DNA of 45,896 nucleotides from an uncultured Oscillospiraceae bacterium. GTDB lineage: Bacteria; Bacillota; Clostridia; Oscillospirales; Oscillospiraceae. Under the pieces are notes generated by a model that did not search any database, was not told the DNA's origin, and was given only the letters and a program-made list of their open reading frames with translations. The stretch spans positions 1 to 45,896 of the forward strand of contig CATLFX010000018.1 in the NCBI GenBank assembly GCA_949935795.1, in the 5' to 3' direction. Shown one piece after another: positions 1-7,082 of the stretch. Made by a program: the position numbers and the translations under genes. Numbering within the stretch: the first letter of the stretch is position 1; every line of letters starts with the position of its first letter.

Positions 1-514
1 GGATGGGGGGGCTTCCGATGAGGGCCCGGGCCAGCTCCACCCGGCGGCACTCGCCGATGGACAGCTCCACGGGGTATTTGGACTCCACGCCCTTCATCCC
101 TACCAGGCCCAGTACTTTTTTGACGCGGATGTCCATCACTTTAGGGCTCTCCCTGCCATTGGCGATCTGCGTGGCCAGAAGCAGGTTTTCCCCGATGGTT
201 TTTTTCCGGATCAGGGTGGGGTCCTGCCAGATCTTCCCGAACATCACCGAGGCCCGGTTGCGGCTGAGCAGCAGCGCCCGGTTCAAGTCCCGGTCCCCCA
301 GGAACACCTTGCCCAGGGAGGGCTTGGCCTCGCCGGTGATCAGGCGCAGAAGGGTGCTCTTTCCCGCGCCGCTGCCCCCCACCAGAAAGACAAACTCCCC
401 CTGATGGATGGTCAGCTCCACGTTTTCCACCCCCATGTTCTGGTGGACGGGGCCCTTTCGCCGCCGTTTGGGCTTATAGAATTTTGAAACGTGATCCAAA
501 TGTATGGTGGGCAT
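1..514 (-). CDS. FtsE-like ABC transporter ATP-binding protein (3' end outside the window)
   Basis: Reading leftwards from an ATG at 514, preceded by AGGAGA, the frame stays open to the window edge, giving the first 171 residues of an ABC ATPase. Visible motifs are an aromatic A-loop residue in SKFYKP near residue 12, a Walker A GGSGAGKST, a Q-loop in WQDPTLI, and a signature region reading LSIGECRR. The order and the surrounding sequence (QGEFVFLVGGSGAGKSTLLRL) most resemble FtsE, which with FtsX couples ATP hydrolysis to peptidoglycan hydrolase activation at the membrane. The signature is unusual: FtsE normally has LSGGEQQR, and here the first Gly is Ile. Walker B and the partner permease are beyond the window, so another ABC family is possible. 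Confidence 0.75.
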   Translation of the reverse strand, partial: MPTIHLDHVSKFYKPKRRRKGPVHQNMGVENVELTIHQGEFVFLVGGSGAGKSTLLRLITGEAKPSLGKVFLGDRDLNRALLLSRNRASVMFGKIWQDPTLIRKKTIGENLLLATQIANGRESPKVMDIRVKKVLGLVGMKGVESKYPVELSIGECRRVELARALIGSPPI

Positions 515-565
515 AGACGTCTCCTGATTCTGCAAGCGGACTGCTTGGGATCAAATTTCTTTCCA

Positions 566-593
566 TTGAAAAAGGCGTTTTTTCTGTTATAAT
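566..593 (+). promoter_or_regulatory. Sigma-A type promoter for the C39-like peptidase gene
   Basis: TTGAAA (566-571) and TATAAT (588-593) are separated by 16 bases, and TG one base before the -10 makes it an extended -10. It lies 34 bases upstream of the GTG start at 627. Confidence 0.65.
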
Positions 594-626
594 AGAAGTC
601 AAATCCCAAACCGGGGAGGTGAGCGG

Positions 627-1583
627 GTGAAGCTGAATAAGAAATCCGGGCGGTTGGCGCGCAATATCATATTGGTGGTGCTGCTGGCGGTGTTGTGCGT
701 CGGCGGGGTGGAGCTGGCCGCCTGCCGCCACTTTGCCCCGGACACCTACGAGCGCATTGTGGCCCCCGTCCGCTGCGCCGCCGCGGCGACGGTAGACGCT
801 GGGAAAGCGGCGCTGGACGCCGCCGGGCGGTTCTGCGTGGGAGCGGCCAACAAGGCCATGGAGGGCTTGGACTGGGCCGGGCGGCAGATATCGGCGCTGG
901 GGGACTGGGCCGCGGGGGCCTGGGTGGATTTCACCGAAGGCCCGCTGCTGTCCATACCGGTGGTGACGCCGGAGCCGGACGACGTCCCCGCCACCGACCC
1001 CACCGACCCGCCCGTCACCCAGGTGCTGGAGGCGGGCGGCAGGCAGCTGCTCACCGGCGGGCTGTGGGACGTGGTCTACTACTGCCAGTCCGACGAGGAG
1101 TGGGCCGAACAGCTCTACGGTACCGACCCCATCGGCCCCTATGGCTGCGGCCCCACGGCTATGGCCATCGCGGTGGCCACCATGACGGACACGGACACCG
1201 ACCCGGCAAAAATGGCCGCCTGGGCGGCGGAACACGGCTACTGGGCCCGGCGGAGCGGTTCCTACCACTCCATTGTCCAGGGGACCGCCCGGGGCTTTGG
1301 GCTGGAGGCCCAGGCCGTCACGGAACGGACCCCGGAAAGGCTGCGGGATATCCTGAGCTCCGGCGGGATGGCGGTGGCCCTCATGGGCCGGGGCCATTTC
1401 ACCGACGGCGGACACTTTATTATCCTGCGGGGGACCACCCTCACCGGAGACATCCTGGTGGCCGACCCCAACAGCCTGGAGCGAAGCCTTCAGGTCTGGG
1501 ACCCCCAGCTTATCCTGGACGAGCTGTCCTCCGCCCGGGACAACGGCGCGCCCCTATGGGCCATCTACACGCCCAGTACATAA
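627..1583 (+). CDS. Membrane-anchored C39-family (C39_2-like) cysteine peptidase
   Basis: A protein of 318 residues with a GTG start placed 6 bases after GGGGAGGT. Residues 10-32 form a hydrophobic signal/anchor segment, followed by an Ala-rich region and a Pro/Asp-rich linker near 112-130. The C-terminal half looks like a papain-fold peptidase of the C39_2 type: a CQSDEEW start near 153, a putative nucleophile Cys174 in YGCGPTAM, His263 in GGHFII and Asp280 in VADPN. These are the expected Cys-His-Asp positions. The enzyme would act outside the membrane; the substrate is unknown. It stands alone, converging on the flagellar operon, with its own promoter and terminator. The family call is confident, the biological role is not. 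Confidence 0.75.
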   Translation: MKLNKKSGRLARNIILVVLLAVLCVGGVELAACRHFAPDTYERIVAPVRCAAAATVDAGKAALDAAGRFCVGAANKAMEGLDWAGRQISALGDWAAGAWVDFTEGPLLSIPVVTPEPDDVPATDPTDPPVTQVLEAGGRQLLTGGLWDVVYYCQSDEEWAEQLYGTDPIGPYGCGPTAMAIAVATMTDTDTDPAKMAAWAAEHGYWARRSGSYHSIVQGTARGFGLEAQAVTERTPERLRDILSSGGMAVALMGRGHFTDGGHFIILRGTTLTGDILVADPNSLERSLQVWDPQLILDELSSARDNGAPLWAIYTPST

Positions 1584-1599
1584 CCGCTTTTGTTCGTGG

Positions 1600-1640
1600 A
1601 ATATCGGCCCGGTGGATCACCGGGCCGATATTTTGTTGTT
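1600..1640 (+). terminator. Rho-independent terminator after the peptidase gene
   Basis: A perfect 15-bp inverted repeat (1600-1614 with 618-632, 3-base loop) is followed by TTGTTGTT. It sits between the converging peptidase gene and the end of the fliD-fliS unit, and the stem could also act on the other strand, although the T-run there is poor. Confidence 0.8.
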
Positions 1641-1643
1641 CGA

Positions 1644-2042
1644 CTATTGATAGGCTGAATTTTCCCGGCCCAGCCGCTGGTTCAACGCTTTGTCCAGCGC
1701 CATGATCTGCTTGAGGCGGCGGTTGTTGGAGGCCACCTGCTCGCAGAGCATGACCTGAGTCTGCTGGCTGAGCTCGACGGGCTGGCCTCCGTTGAGCATG
1801 GAGGCCAGCTGACGGGCGGTATCCCGGTTGGGCAGGGCCTCCAGCTGGTCCCGCAGGGCCTGGTCGGCGGCCTGGAGCTTGCCCAGGGGTTCCTCCCGCA
1901 TGGCGATGAGCATTTGAGTGCTCACCTGGTCGTTGCGGTCGATGGACTGGCCCAGCTGCTGGGTCAGGTCCCACAGCTCGTTGAGCAGGTTGCCGGTGCG
2001 CTTCATCTGCATCAGGGCGTCCATCACGGTCTTTTCATCCAT
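1644..2042 (-). CDS. Putative flagellar export chaperone, FliT/FlgN-like
   Basis: A 132-residue, almost entirely helical and Gln-rich protein, beginning 2 bases after the fliS stop codon and last gene of the fliD-fliS unit. Small helical proteins in this position are commonly FliT or FlgN-type chaperones that hold cap or hook-junction proteins for type III export, and that is the basis for the call. No diagnostic motif is visible by eye, so the evidence is size, predicted helicity and position. The ATG at 2042 is preceded by GAGGG at a suitable distance. Confidence 0.5.
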   Translation of the reverse strand: MDEKTVMDALMQMKRTGNLLNELWDLTQQLGQSIDRNDQVSTQMLIAMREEPLGKLQAADQALRDQLEALPNRDTARQLASMLNGGQPVELSQQTQVMLCEQVASNNRRLKQIMALDKALNQRLGRENSAYQ

Positions 2043-2044
2043 GC

Positions 2045-2464
2045 TCAGCCCTCGGCCCCCTGCTGCTGCGCCAAGGCGGCCAGCTGCTCGTTGGCGTTCT
2101 TGTTGGCCTCCCGGAAGGTGTCCCGCAGGTCACTCACCATGACCCTGACCCGTTCCAGTTCCTCCTTGTTGCGGCCCGCTTTTACCCGGTTCAGCTCAAA
2201 GCTGAAATAGTCGTAGAGCCGGTTCAAGTTCCTGCTGATGGGGTACTGCATATCCAGGGTGTCGTCCAGGTAGCGGACGATGTCCAGGCAGCGGTCCACG
2301 CTGGCCTCGAACAGGGCGTAGTCCGCCTTGTTCAGGGCCAGGCCCGCCCGAACCAGCCGCTTCACCAGCTCGTCATACAGCAGCAGCAGCAGCTCGCCGG
2401 GGGTCATCTCATTGATACCCTGCTCTTTATAGCCCTGGTATCCCTGGTAGCCTTTGAAATCCAT
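2045..2464 (-). CDS. fliS: Flagellar export chaperone FliS
   Basis: A protein of 139 residues, typical FliS length. The segment around MTPGELLLLLYDEL (about 20-33) and the later SRNLNRLYDYF (about 77-87) are characteristic of the family. FliS binds the disordered C-terminus of flagellin in the cytoplasm and keeps it unfolded until export. It follows fliD by 28 bases with AAGGAG six bases before the ATG. The N-terminus has a small tandem repeat, GYQGYQGY, in the region that in FliS closes over the flagellin site. The flagellin gene itself is not in this window. Confidence 0.9.
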   Translation of the reverse strand: MDFKGYQGYQGYKEQGINEMTPGELLLLLYDELVKRLVRAGLALNKADYALFEASVDRCLDIVRYLDDTLDMQYPISRNLNRLYDYFSFELNRVKAGRNKEELERVRVMVSDLRDTFREANKNANEQLAALAQQQGAEG

Positions 2465-2492
2465 TCTTGACTCCTTCTTGACTTGCGGTAAT

Positions 2493-5333
2493 TTAGTAGC
2501 CGGAGCTGCCGCCCATCAGGCCGGACATGGCGGAGGCCTGGGAATTCATCTGAGCGATCAGCTGCTCCAGACGGCTGAACTGGGTGGTGTAGCGGTCGAT
2601 TTGGTTGGCCATCTTGTCGGTCCAGCGGTCGATCTGATTGTCGATGTTGTCCATCTGGGACTTCAGGCTGTTGTTGTTCAGCGAGGTGTACGCCTTCACG
2701 GAGCCCGCCCGCTGGATGAGCACGCCCTTAGGCTCGCCGGTGGTCTTGACGTAGTTGTTCAGGGTGTTCTGCATGGTCTGCATCAGCCCGTTGGTGGAGG
2801 AACCGCCCTCTTTCGTCTTGGTGAAAGCGTTCTTCACCTTGTCGGGGTCGCTCTCCAGGGCGGCGCGCAGCTTATCCTCGTCCAAGCTCAGGGTGGTCAT
2901 GCCGTTGTTGTACGCGGTGCCGATGCCGATTTCCCGCAGGGTCTGGCCGTCGGAGCCGCCGGGCTGAATGGCGCTCAGAAGCTTGCTGTACATGCTGGAC
3001 AGGTTGGAATCACCGAACAAAATGCCCTGCTTGGCCTTCTCGTTGTAGGCTTTCAGCTCGCTCTCGCTGTACTGGTCCTCCTGCTCGGCGGTGAGGGGCT
3101 CATACCGCTCCTTGTTGTTCTTAGTGGCGGGCATGGTGGAGTAGGCGTTCTTGATCTCCGTGACCATCTCGTTGTAATCGTTGACGAACTCCCGGATGGT
3201 GTCCACGATCTTGTCCGCGTCGGTGGAGGTCTCAAAGGTGATGGGCTCCTCCGGATTGCCGTCCTTGTCCACGCCGGTGGTGAACTCGCCCTTCACATTG
3301 ACGGTGAGGCCGTCGATGTCGAAGCTGTTGCTGGAGCGGGTCAGGTTCTCAAACCGCTTGCCGTTAATCTCCACGTCCATAACGGCGTCCTGGCCGGCGG
3401 TAAAGTTGGCGACAGGCTCGATCTCACGCTTGTAGTCAAAGCCGTACTGGTCAGTGATGGAAAATTGCTGCTCCGCGCCGGTGCTCCTATTGGCCACGGT
3501 AAACTGGCCCGTTTCCTTATTATAGGAAGCGGTCAGGCTTCTTCCGCTGGCCTCGTTCAGCTTGTCGGCAAAATCCTGCATGGTCATTGTATTATCGACG
3601 TCGAGCTCAATGTTGAACTTATCAAACTTAACGGTAATATGGTTTTTCTCGCCGTCGTTCAAATAAAAGCCGAAGTTATCCGCGAAATTATCATTGAGCC
3701 CGCCGTCGCTGCGGGGGCCGAACAGATCCTTGGCCATTCCGCCAAACTCGATCTTCCCGTTGGAGCCCGTCTCGGCGGCGGTGAACTTGAACTCGTTGGT
3801 CAGCTTGGAATAGCTCACCTTCACCCCGGCCTCGGCGCTGGAGTTGATGGAGTTCAGCAGGCTCTCCAGAGTGGTGTCCTTGGTGACGCTGATGTTGGCG
3901 TCGTTGATCTTGAAGTCATAGAGGAACTCGCCGTCGCTGTTCACCCGGTAGTAATTGCCGTCATCGGCCTTGGCCACCCGGTTGCCCTTGCTGTCCACCA
4001 TCTTTTCAAGGTTAACGTCCGCCTCATCCACTTTGATGCGGTTCTCCGGCTTGAAGAAGTCCTCTCCCATCAGCTCGGACAGCTTCTTGCCGGTGTTGAC
4101 GTAGTTGGTGTTGTCCTCGGTGAAGCCCAGCCCCTTGAGGGCGGAGCCGCCCAGGGCCAGGGTGTCGCCCTTGCCGGAGGGGGTAAAGGACAGCTTGCCG
4201 TCGGTATAATCCGCCGTGATCTTGCCCGTGCCGAAGGCCTTGTCCAGCTCCCCTTGAAGCGCGCCCTTGAACTGGGTATTCACATCCTCGGCGCCGTCGC
4301 TGAAGTCAATCTTGTTCATGATATCGGACATATTGATCTTCTTGGTGGTGCCGTTGAAAGTGATGCCCAGCTCCTTGCCGCCGCTCCACTTGCCGTTGTC
4401 GTCCTTTTCGCCGCCCAGGTACTCGCTGGTGGGCATCTTCCTGGTCAGCGGACTGCTCACCGGCCCGATGCTGGTGTCGCCTTTGGAAATGCCCAGCGTT
4501 TCCTCCATATTCTCAGACATGGAGTCCACGCTGACCTTGTTGCCGCTGCCCAGCCCGTCGGAGAAGCTGATCTTGCCGGCGGAATCCACCTCCACTTTGA
4601 TGGCCTTGTCGGCGGTGGTGGTCTCCTGGAAGCCGTTCTTGGTGTAGCTGTAAGTGATCTCGCCCAGCTTGTTGTTGATGGCCTGGGCCAGCTTCTCGCT
4701 GTCGGTGGCGTCCTTCTTCACGTTCCCGTCGGCGTCCAGCACCTCCACCTCGTTCAGGTTCTCCAGCTCGTCGAAGCTGATGGTAAAGGTGGAGCCGTTG
4801 GTGCCGCCGTACTTGAGGGACAGGCTGCCGGATATGGTGCTCACGTCCTTTTCCACGCCCAGGTCAAAATCCTCCGCGCCGGTGATGCCGTTGATCTCGC
4901 CGTTGAACTTGCCGCCCAGGCCGGACACGGTGTAGGTGGCCGCCTTGGCCAGCTGCTTCACCGCGTTGATCTTGATGTCGCTGGAGGTCTTGCCGGTGGC
5001 GGTGATCTTGTCCTTGTAGGTGCCGTTGACAGTGTTGTTCACCGCGTTGTTAAAGAAGCTGGAGCTGAGCAGGTTGGTCTTGGAGGAGTAGGAGGTGTAC
5101 TTGGTGTTGAAGTTCACCGCCTTGTCGATGATGCTGCGGTAAGCCTCCTGCTGCCACTCGATCTTGGTGCGCCGCTTCTGGAGGTTCTGGATCTTCAGCT
5201 TGATGCCGGATACCGCGTTTTCGATCATGGATTCGGTATCCATGCCGCTGGCCAGGCCGCTGAGCACGTTGCGGTTGCCATAGATGCTGCTGGTATTATA
5301 GTTGCTGTTGCTTAAACTGGTAATAGACGCCAT
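2493..5333 (-). CDS. fliD: Flagellar filament cap protein FliD (unusually long)
   Basis: FliD caps the growing filament and promotes flagellin folding. The N-terminal region (NVLSGLASGMDTESMIENAV, about 24-43, then the coiled segment with KRRTKIEWQQEAYRSI) and the helical C-terminus ending MSGLMGGSSGY match the FliD D0/D1 domains. I place the start at the ATG at 5333: AAAGGAG lies 9 bases upstream, whereas the TTG at 5339 is too close to it. At 946 residues it is about twice as long as common FliD proteins. The extra length lies in the central Thr/Ser/Asp/Gly-rich part (about 90-720), which would be surface-exposed domains and might have adhesive roles. It is the first gene of a three-gene unit behind a sigma-28-like promoter. 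Confidence 0.93.
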   Translation of the reverse strand: MASITSLSNSNYNTSSIYGNRNVLSGLASGMDTESMIENAVSGIKLKIQNLQKRRTKIEWQQEAYRSIIDKAVNFNTKYTSYSSKTNLLSSSFFNNAVNNTVNGTYKDKITATGKTSSDIKINAVKQLAKAATYTVSGLGGKFNGEINGITGAEDFDLGVEKDVSTISGSLSLKYGGTNGSTFTISFDELENLNEVEVLDADGNVKKDATDSEKLAQAINNKLGEITYSYTKNGFQETTTADKAIKVEVDSAGKISFSDGLGSGNKVSVDSMSENMEETLGISKGDTSIGPVSSPLTRKMPTSEYLGGEKDDNGKWSGGKELGITFNGTTKKINMSDIMNKIDFSDGAEDVNTQFKGALQGELDKAFGTGKITADYTDGKLSFTPSGKGDTLALGGSALKGLGFTEDNTNYVNTGKKLSELMGEDFFKPENRIKVDEADVNLEKMVDSKGNRVAKADDGNYYRVNSDGEFLYDFKINDANISVTKDTTLESLLNSINSSAEAGVKVSYSKLTNEFKFTAAETGSNGKIEFGGMAKDLFGPRSDGGLNDNFADNFGFYLNDGEKNHITVKFDKFNIELDVDNTMTMQDFADKLNEASGRSLTASYNKETGQFTVANRSTGAEQQFSITDQYGFDYKREIEPVANFTAGQDAVMDVEINGKRFENLTRSSNSFDIDGLTVNVKGEFTTGVDKDGNPEEPITFETSTDADKIVDTIREFVNDYNEMVTEIKNAYSTMPATKNNKERYEPLTAEQEDQYSESELKAYNEKAKQGILFGDSNLSSMYSKLLSAIQPGGSDGQTLREIGIGTAYNNGMTTLSLDEDKLRAALESDPDKVKNAFTKTKEGGSSTNGLMQTMQNTLNNYVKTTGEPKGVLIQRAGSVKAYTSLNNNSLKSQMDNIDNQIDRWTDKMANQIDRYTTQFSRLEQLIAQMNSQASAMSGLMGGSSGY

Positions 5334-5450
5334 AGTCAATCGCTCCTTTCCATCGGACGCTCATGTACGGAATGCACCGCTGGAGGCGGGTCCGCGGGAG
5401 AAATTTCTAAAAAATTTTTTACAGTTTTTTCGCTGTACCTCTGTTCTTTT

Positions 5451-5477
5451 TTATCGACCTGTAGTATATTAAACTTA
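5451..5477 (-). promoter_or_regulatory. Sigma-28 (FliA/SigD)-type promoter of fliD-fliS
   Basis: On the minus strand TAAG (5477-5474), then exactly 15 bases, then GTCGATAA (5458-5451). The sigma-28 consensus in Firmicutes is TAAA-N15-GCCGATAA, so 10 of 12 positions match. It lies about 118 bases upstream of the fliD ATG. FliA encoded in the same locus would use it, which fits the late-gene role of the cap and FliS. Confidence 0.75.
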
Positions 5478-5518
5478 AGACTTTTCCCCAAGTTTTTGTG
5501 AAAGGGAGGGAATGTTCC

Positions 5519-6331
5519 TTGACTCAGATAATCACCGTCACCAACCAAAAAGGAGGGGTGGGCAAAACCACCACCGCTTCGGCCCTGGTGTGCGGGCTCC
5601 ACCAGCGCGGGGCGAAGGTTTTGGGCATCGATCTGGACCCCCAGGGCAACCTGGGCTTCACTCTGGGGCTGGACATCGGCTCAAACAGCACCGTTTATGA
5701 CGTGTTCAAGGGGAACTGCTCTATGGAGGAGGCCATTGCCTCCACCGAGTTCGGCGATGTGCTGCCCTCAGACATCATGCTGTCCGCCGCCGAGGTGGAG
5801 TTCACCGCCCCCCGGCGGGAGTTCATGCTCAGCGACCTGCTCATGGCGGTGCGGGACCGGTATGATTTCATCATCATCGACACGCCCCCGGCGCTGAATA
5901 TCCTCACCGTCAACGCCTACGTGGCCTCCACCGGCCTCATTGTGCCCATGGAGGCGGAGGTGCTCAGCCTGGTGGGCGTCACCCAGCTCCAGGAGACCAT
6001 TGAGACGGTGCGGGACGCCTTCAACCCCAACTTGAAGGTGATCGGCATCCTCATCAACAAGTTCAACGGGCGGCTCACCCTGTCCAGGGACATTCTGGAG
6101 CTGGCCCAGGAAGTGGCAAGTCAGTTGGGCAGCCGGGTGTTTGAGGCCAAGATCCACCGGGGTGTGGGCGTAGCCATGGCCCCCGCCCACGGGCAGAGCG
6201 TGCTCACCTACCAGCCGGACTCCCGTCCCGCCCAGGATTTCCAAGAGATTGTGGACGTGGTGGCGGGGGACCGCTTCCCCCGGCCCAAGCCCACCTTCCG
6301 TCAGAAGTATATCTCTAAATTTTTCAACTAA
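5519..6331 (+). CDS. ParA/Soj-family ATPase
   Basis: 270 residues from a TTG at 5519, chosen because AAGGGAGGG ends 9 bases before it; the upstream in-frame GTG at 5498 has no ribosome binding site. The deviant Walker A KGGVGKTT is at residues 11-18, IDLDPQGN follows near 38-45 and the Walker B-type FIIIDTPPAL near 117-126. ParA ATPases form dynamic gradients on DNA or membrane to position cargo such as plasmids, chemoreceptor arrays or carboxysomes. No ParB gene or obvious parS repeats are nearby. It lacks the N-terminal extension typical of FlhG, yet sits divergently from fliD. It is followed 18 bases later by a ComFB-domain gene, so the two are probably one unit. Confidence 0.88.
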   Translation: MTQIITVTNQKGGVGKTTTASALVCGLHQRGAKVLGIDLDPQGNLGFTLGLDIGSNSTVYDVFKGNCSMEEAIASTEFGDVLPSDIMLSAAEVEFTAPRREFMLSDLLMAVRDRYDFIIIDTPPALNILTVNAYVASTGLIVPMEAEVLSLVGVTQLQETIETVRDAFNPNLKVIGILINKFNGRLTLSRDILELAQEVASQLGSRVFEAKIHRGVGVAMAPAHGQSVLTYQPDSRPAQDFQEIVDVVAGDRFPRPKPTFRQKYISKFFN

Positions 6332-6349
6332 GTGAAGGAGTACAGCGTC

Positions 6350-7024
6350 ATGGCATCTAAGGATAAGACCAGCAAGACCGCGCGGGTCATGAACCTGCTG
6401 AGCAAAAAGCCCGACCCCGCCGCCGAGGCTGCGGCCCCGGAGGCCCCTGCAGCGCCCGCGGCCCCGGTACCCCCCATCGTCACCTCCATGGCCCCGGACG
6501 CGGCGGTGTCGGTGCAGATCAAAAACGCCCTGGAGGACGCTTTGGAGGGGGAGTTGGAGGTCCAGCAGCCCGCTCCGGCCCATGGGTCCCAGCCTGAGCC
6601 CGTCCCCGTGGCGGTCCAGGCGGCCCCCGCGCCCGAGCCGGAGCCCGAACCCGAACCCCTTCCGGCGGAGCCCGAGCCGGTTCCCCAGGCGGCGGAGCCT
6701 GAGCCCGCCCCGGTGAAGGACGGGTCCGCCCATGAGTTTGTGGAGCCGGAAAACCCGGGCTACATCAACGTGATGCAGGTGCTGGTGGAGGAGAAGGCCC
6801 CCAAGTACGTGGAGATGTTCGGCCTGTGTACCTGCAAGCGGTGCATGGAGGACGTGAAGGCCTATACCCTGAACCACCTGCCCCCCAAGTACGTGGTGCT
6901 GGAGCCCAATGACCGGGTGCCCCGGCTGACGGTGTACGAGGGCAAATTCAGCAGCGACATCACGGCCCAGCTGCTCCAGGCGTGCAAGGTGGTCATGGAG
7001 ACGCCCCACCACGCCCGGGACTGA
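6350..7024 (+). CDS. ComFB-domain protein with a long Pro/Ala/Glu linker
   Basis: 224 residues from the ATG at 6350, with AAGGAG 9 bases upstream; the earlier GTG at 6332 is rejected. Residues 1-20 are basic, 20-125 are a low-complexity Ala/Pro/Glu region with EPEPEP runs, and 137-216 form a ComFB-type domain: INVMQVLVEEKAPKYVEMF, then CTCKRCMEDV (Cys160, Cys162, Cys165) and LNHLPPKYVV. ComFB was named from the late competence comF operon of Bacillus; domain members have more recently been reported to bind cyclic dinucleotides. The Cys cluster may hold a metal. Paired with the ParA ATPase upstream, it could be its cargo adaptor. No function is proven. Confidence 0.8.
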   Translation: MASKDKTSKTARVMNLLSKKPDPAAEAAAPEAPAAPAAPVPPIVTSMAPDAAVSVQIKNALEDALEGELEVQQPAPAHGSQPEPVPVAVQAAPAPEPEPEPEPLPAEPEPVPQAAEPEPAPVKDGSAHEFVEPENPGYINVMQVLVEEKAPKYVEMFGLCTCKRCMEDVKAYTLNHLPPKYVVLEPNDRVPRLTVYEGKFSSDITAQLLQACKVVMETPHHARD

Positions 7025-7034
7025 AAAGGAAAAA

Positions 7035-7076
7035 CTCTGGCGGATGAATCCCATCCGCCAGAGCTTTTCTTTTTTT
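7035..7076. terminator. Bidirectional rho-independent terminator
   Basis: A perfect 12-bp stem (7035-7046 with 7052-7063, 5-base loop) is followed on the plus strand by CTTTTCTTTTTTT and on the minus strand by TTTTTCCTTTT. It ends both the parA-comFB unit and the 27-kb flagellar operon, whose last stop codon is 20 bases away. Confidence 0.9.
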
Positions 7077-7082
7077 GATGGG

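Noticed and set aside
2454-5315. 953-codon open frame on the plus strand opposite fliD
   Set aside because: It is a shadow of the GC-rich fliD frame, made of Val/Leu/Gly/His-rich sequence with no domain, while fliD matches its family fully. The same applies to the long antisense frames at 7044-9968, 12968-15655, 15564-17963 and 42167-44593.
6602-6720. EPEP-rich stretch as a frameshift or misread
   Set aside because: The reading frame continues into a good ComFB domain, and a similar acidic Pro/Glu stretch occurs in fliH, so this is a genuine low-complexity linker.
5768-7054. 428-codon open frame on the minus strand opposite parA-comFB
   Set aside because: Low-complexity His/Gly/Leu/Arg sequence; both real genes on the plus strand have ribosome binding sites and recognised domains.
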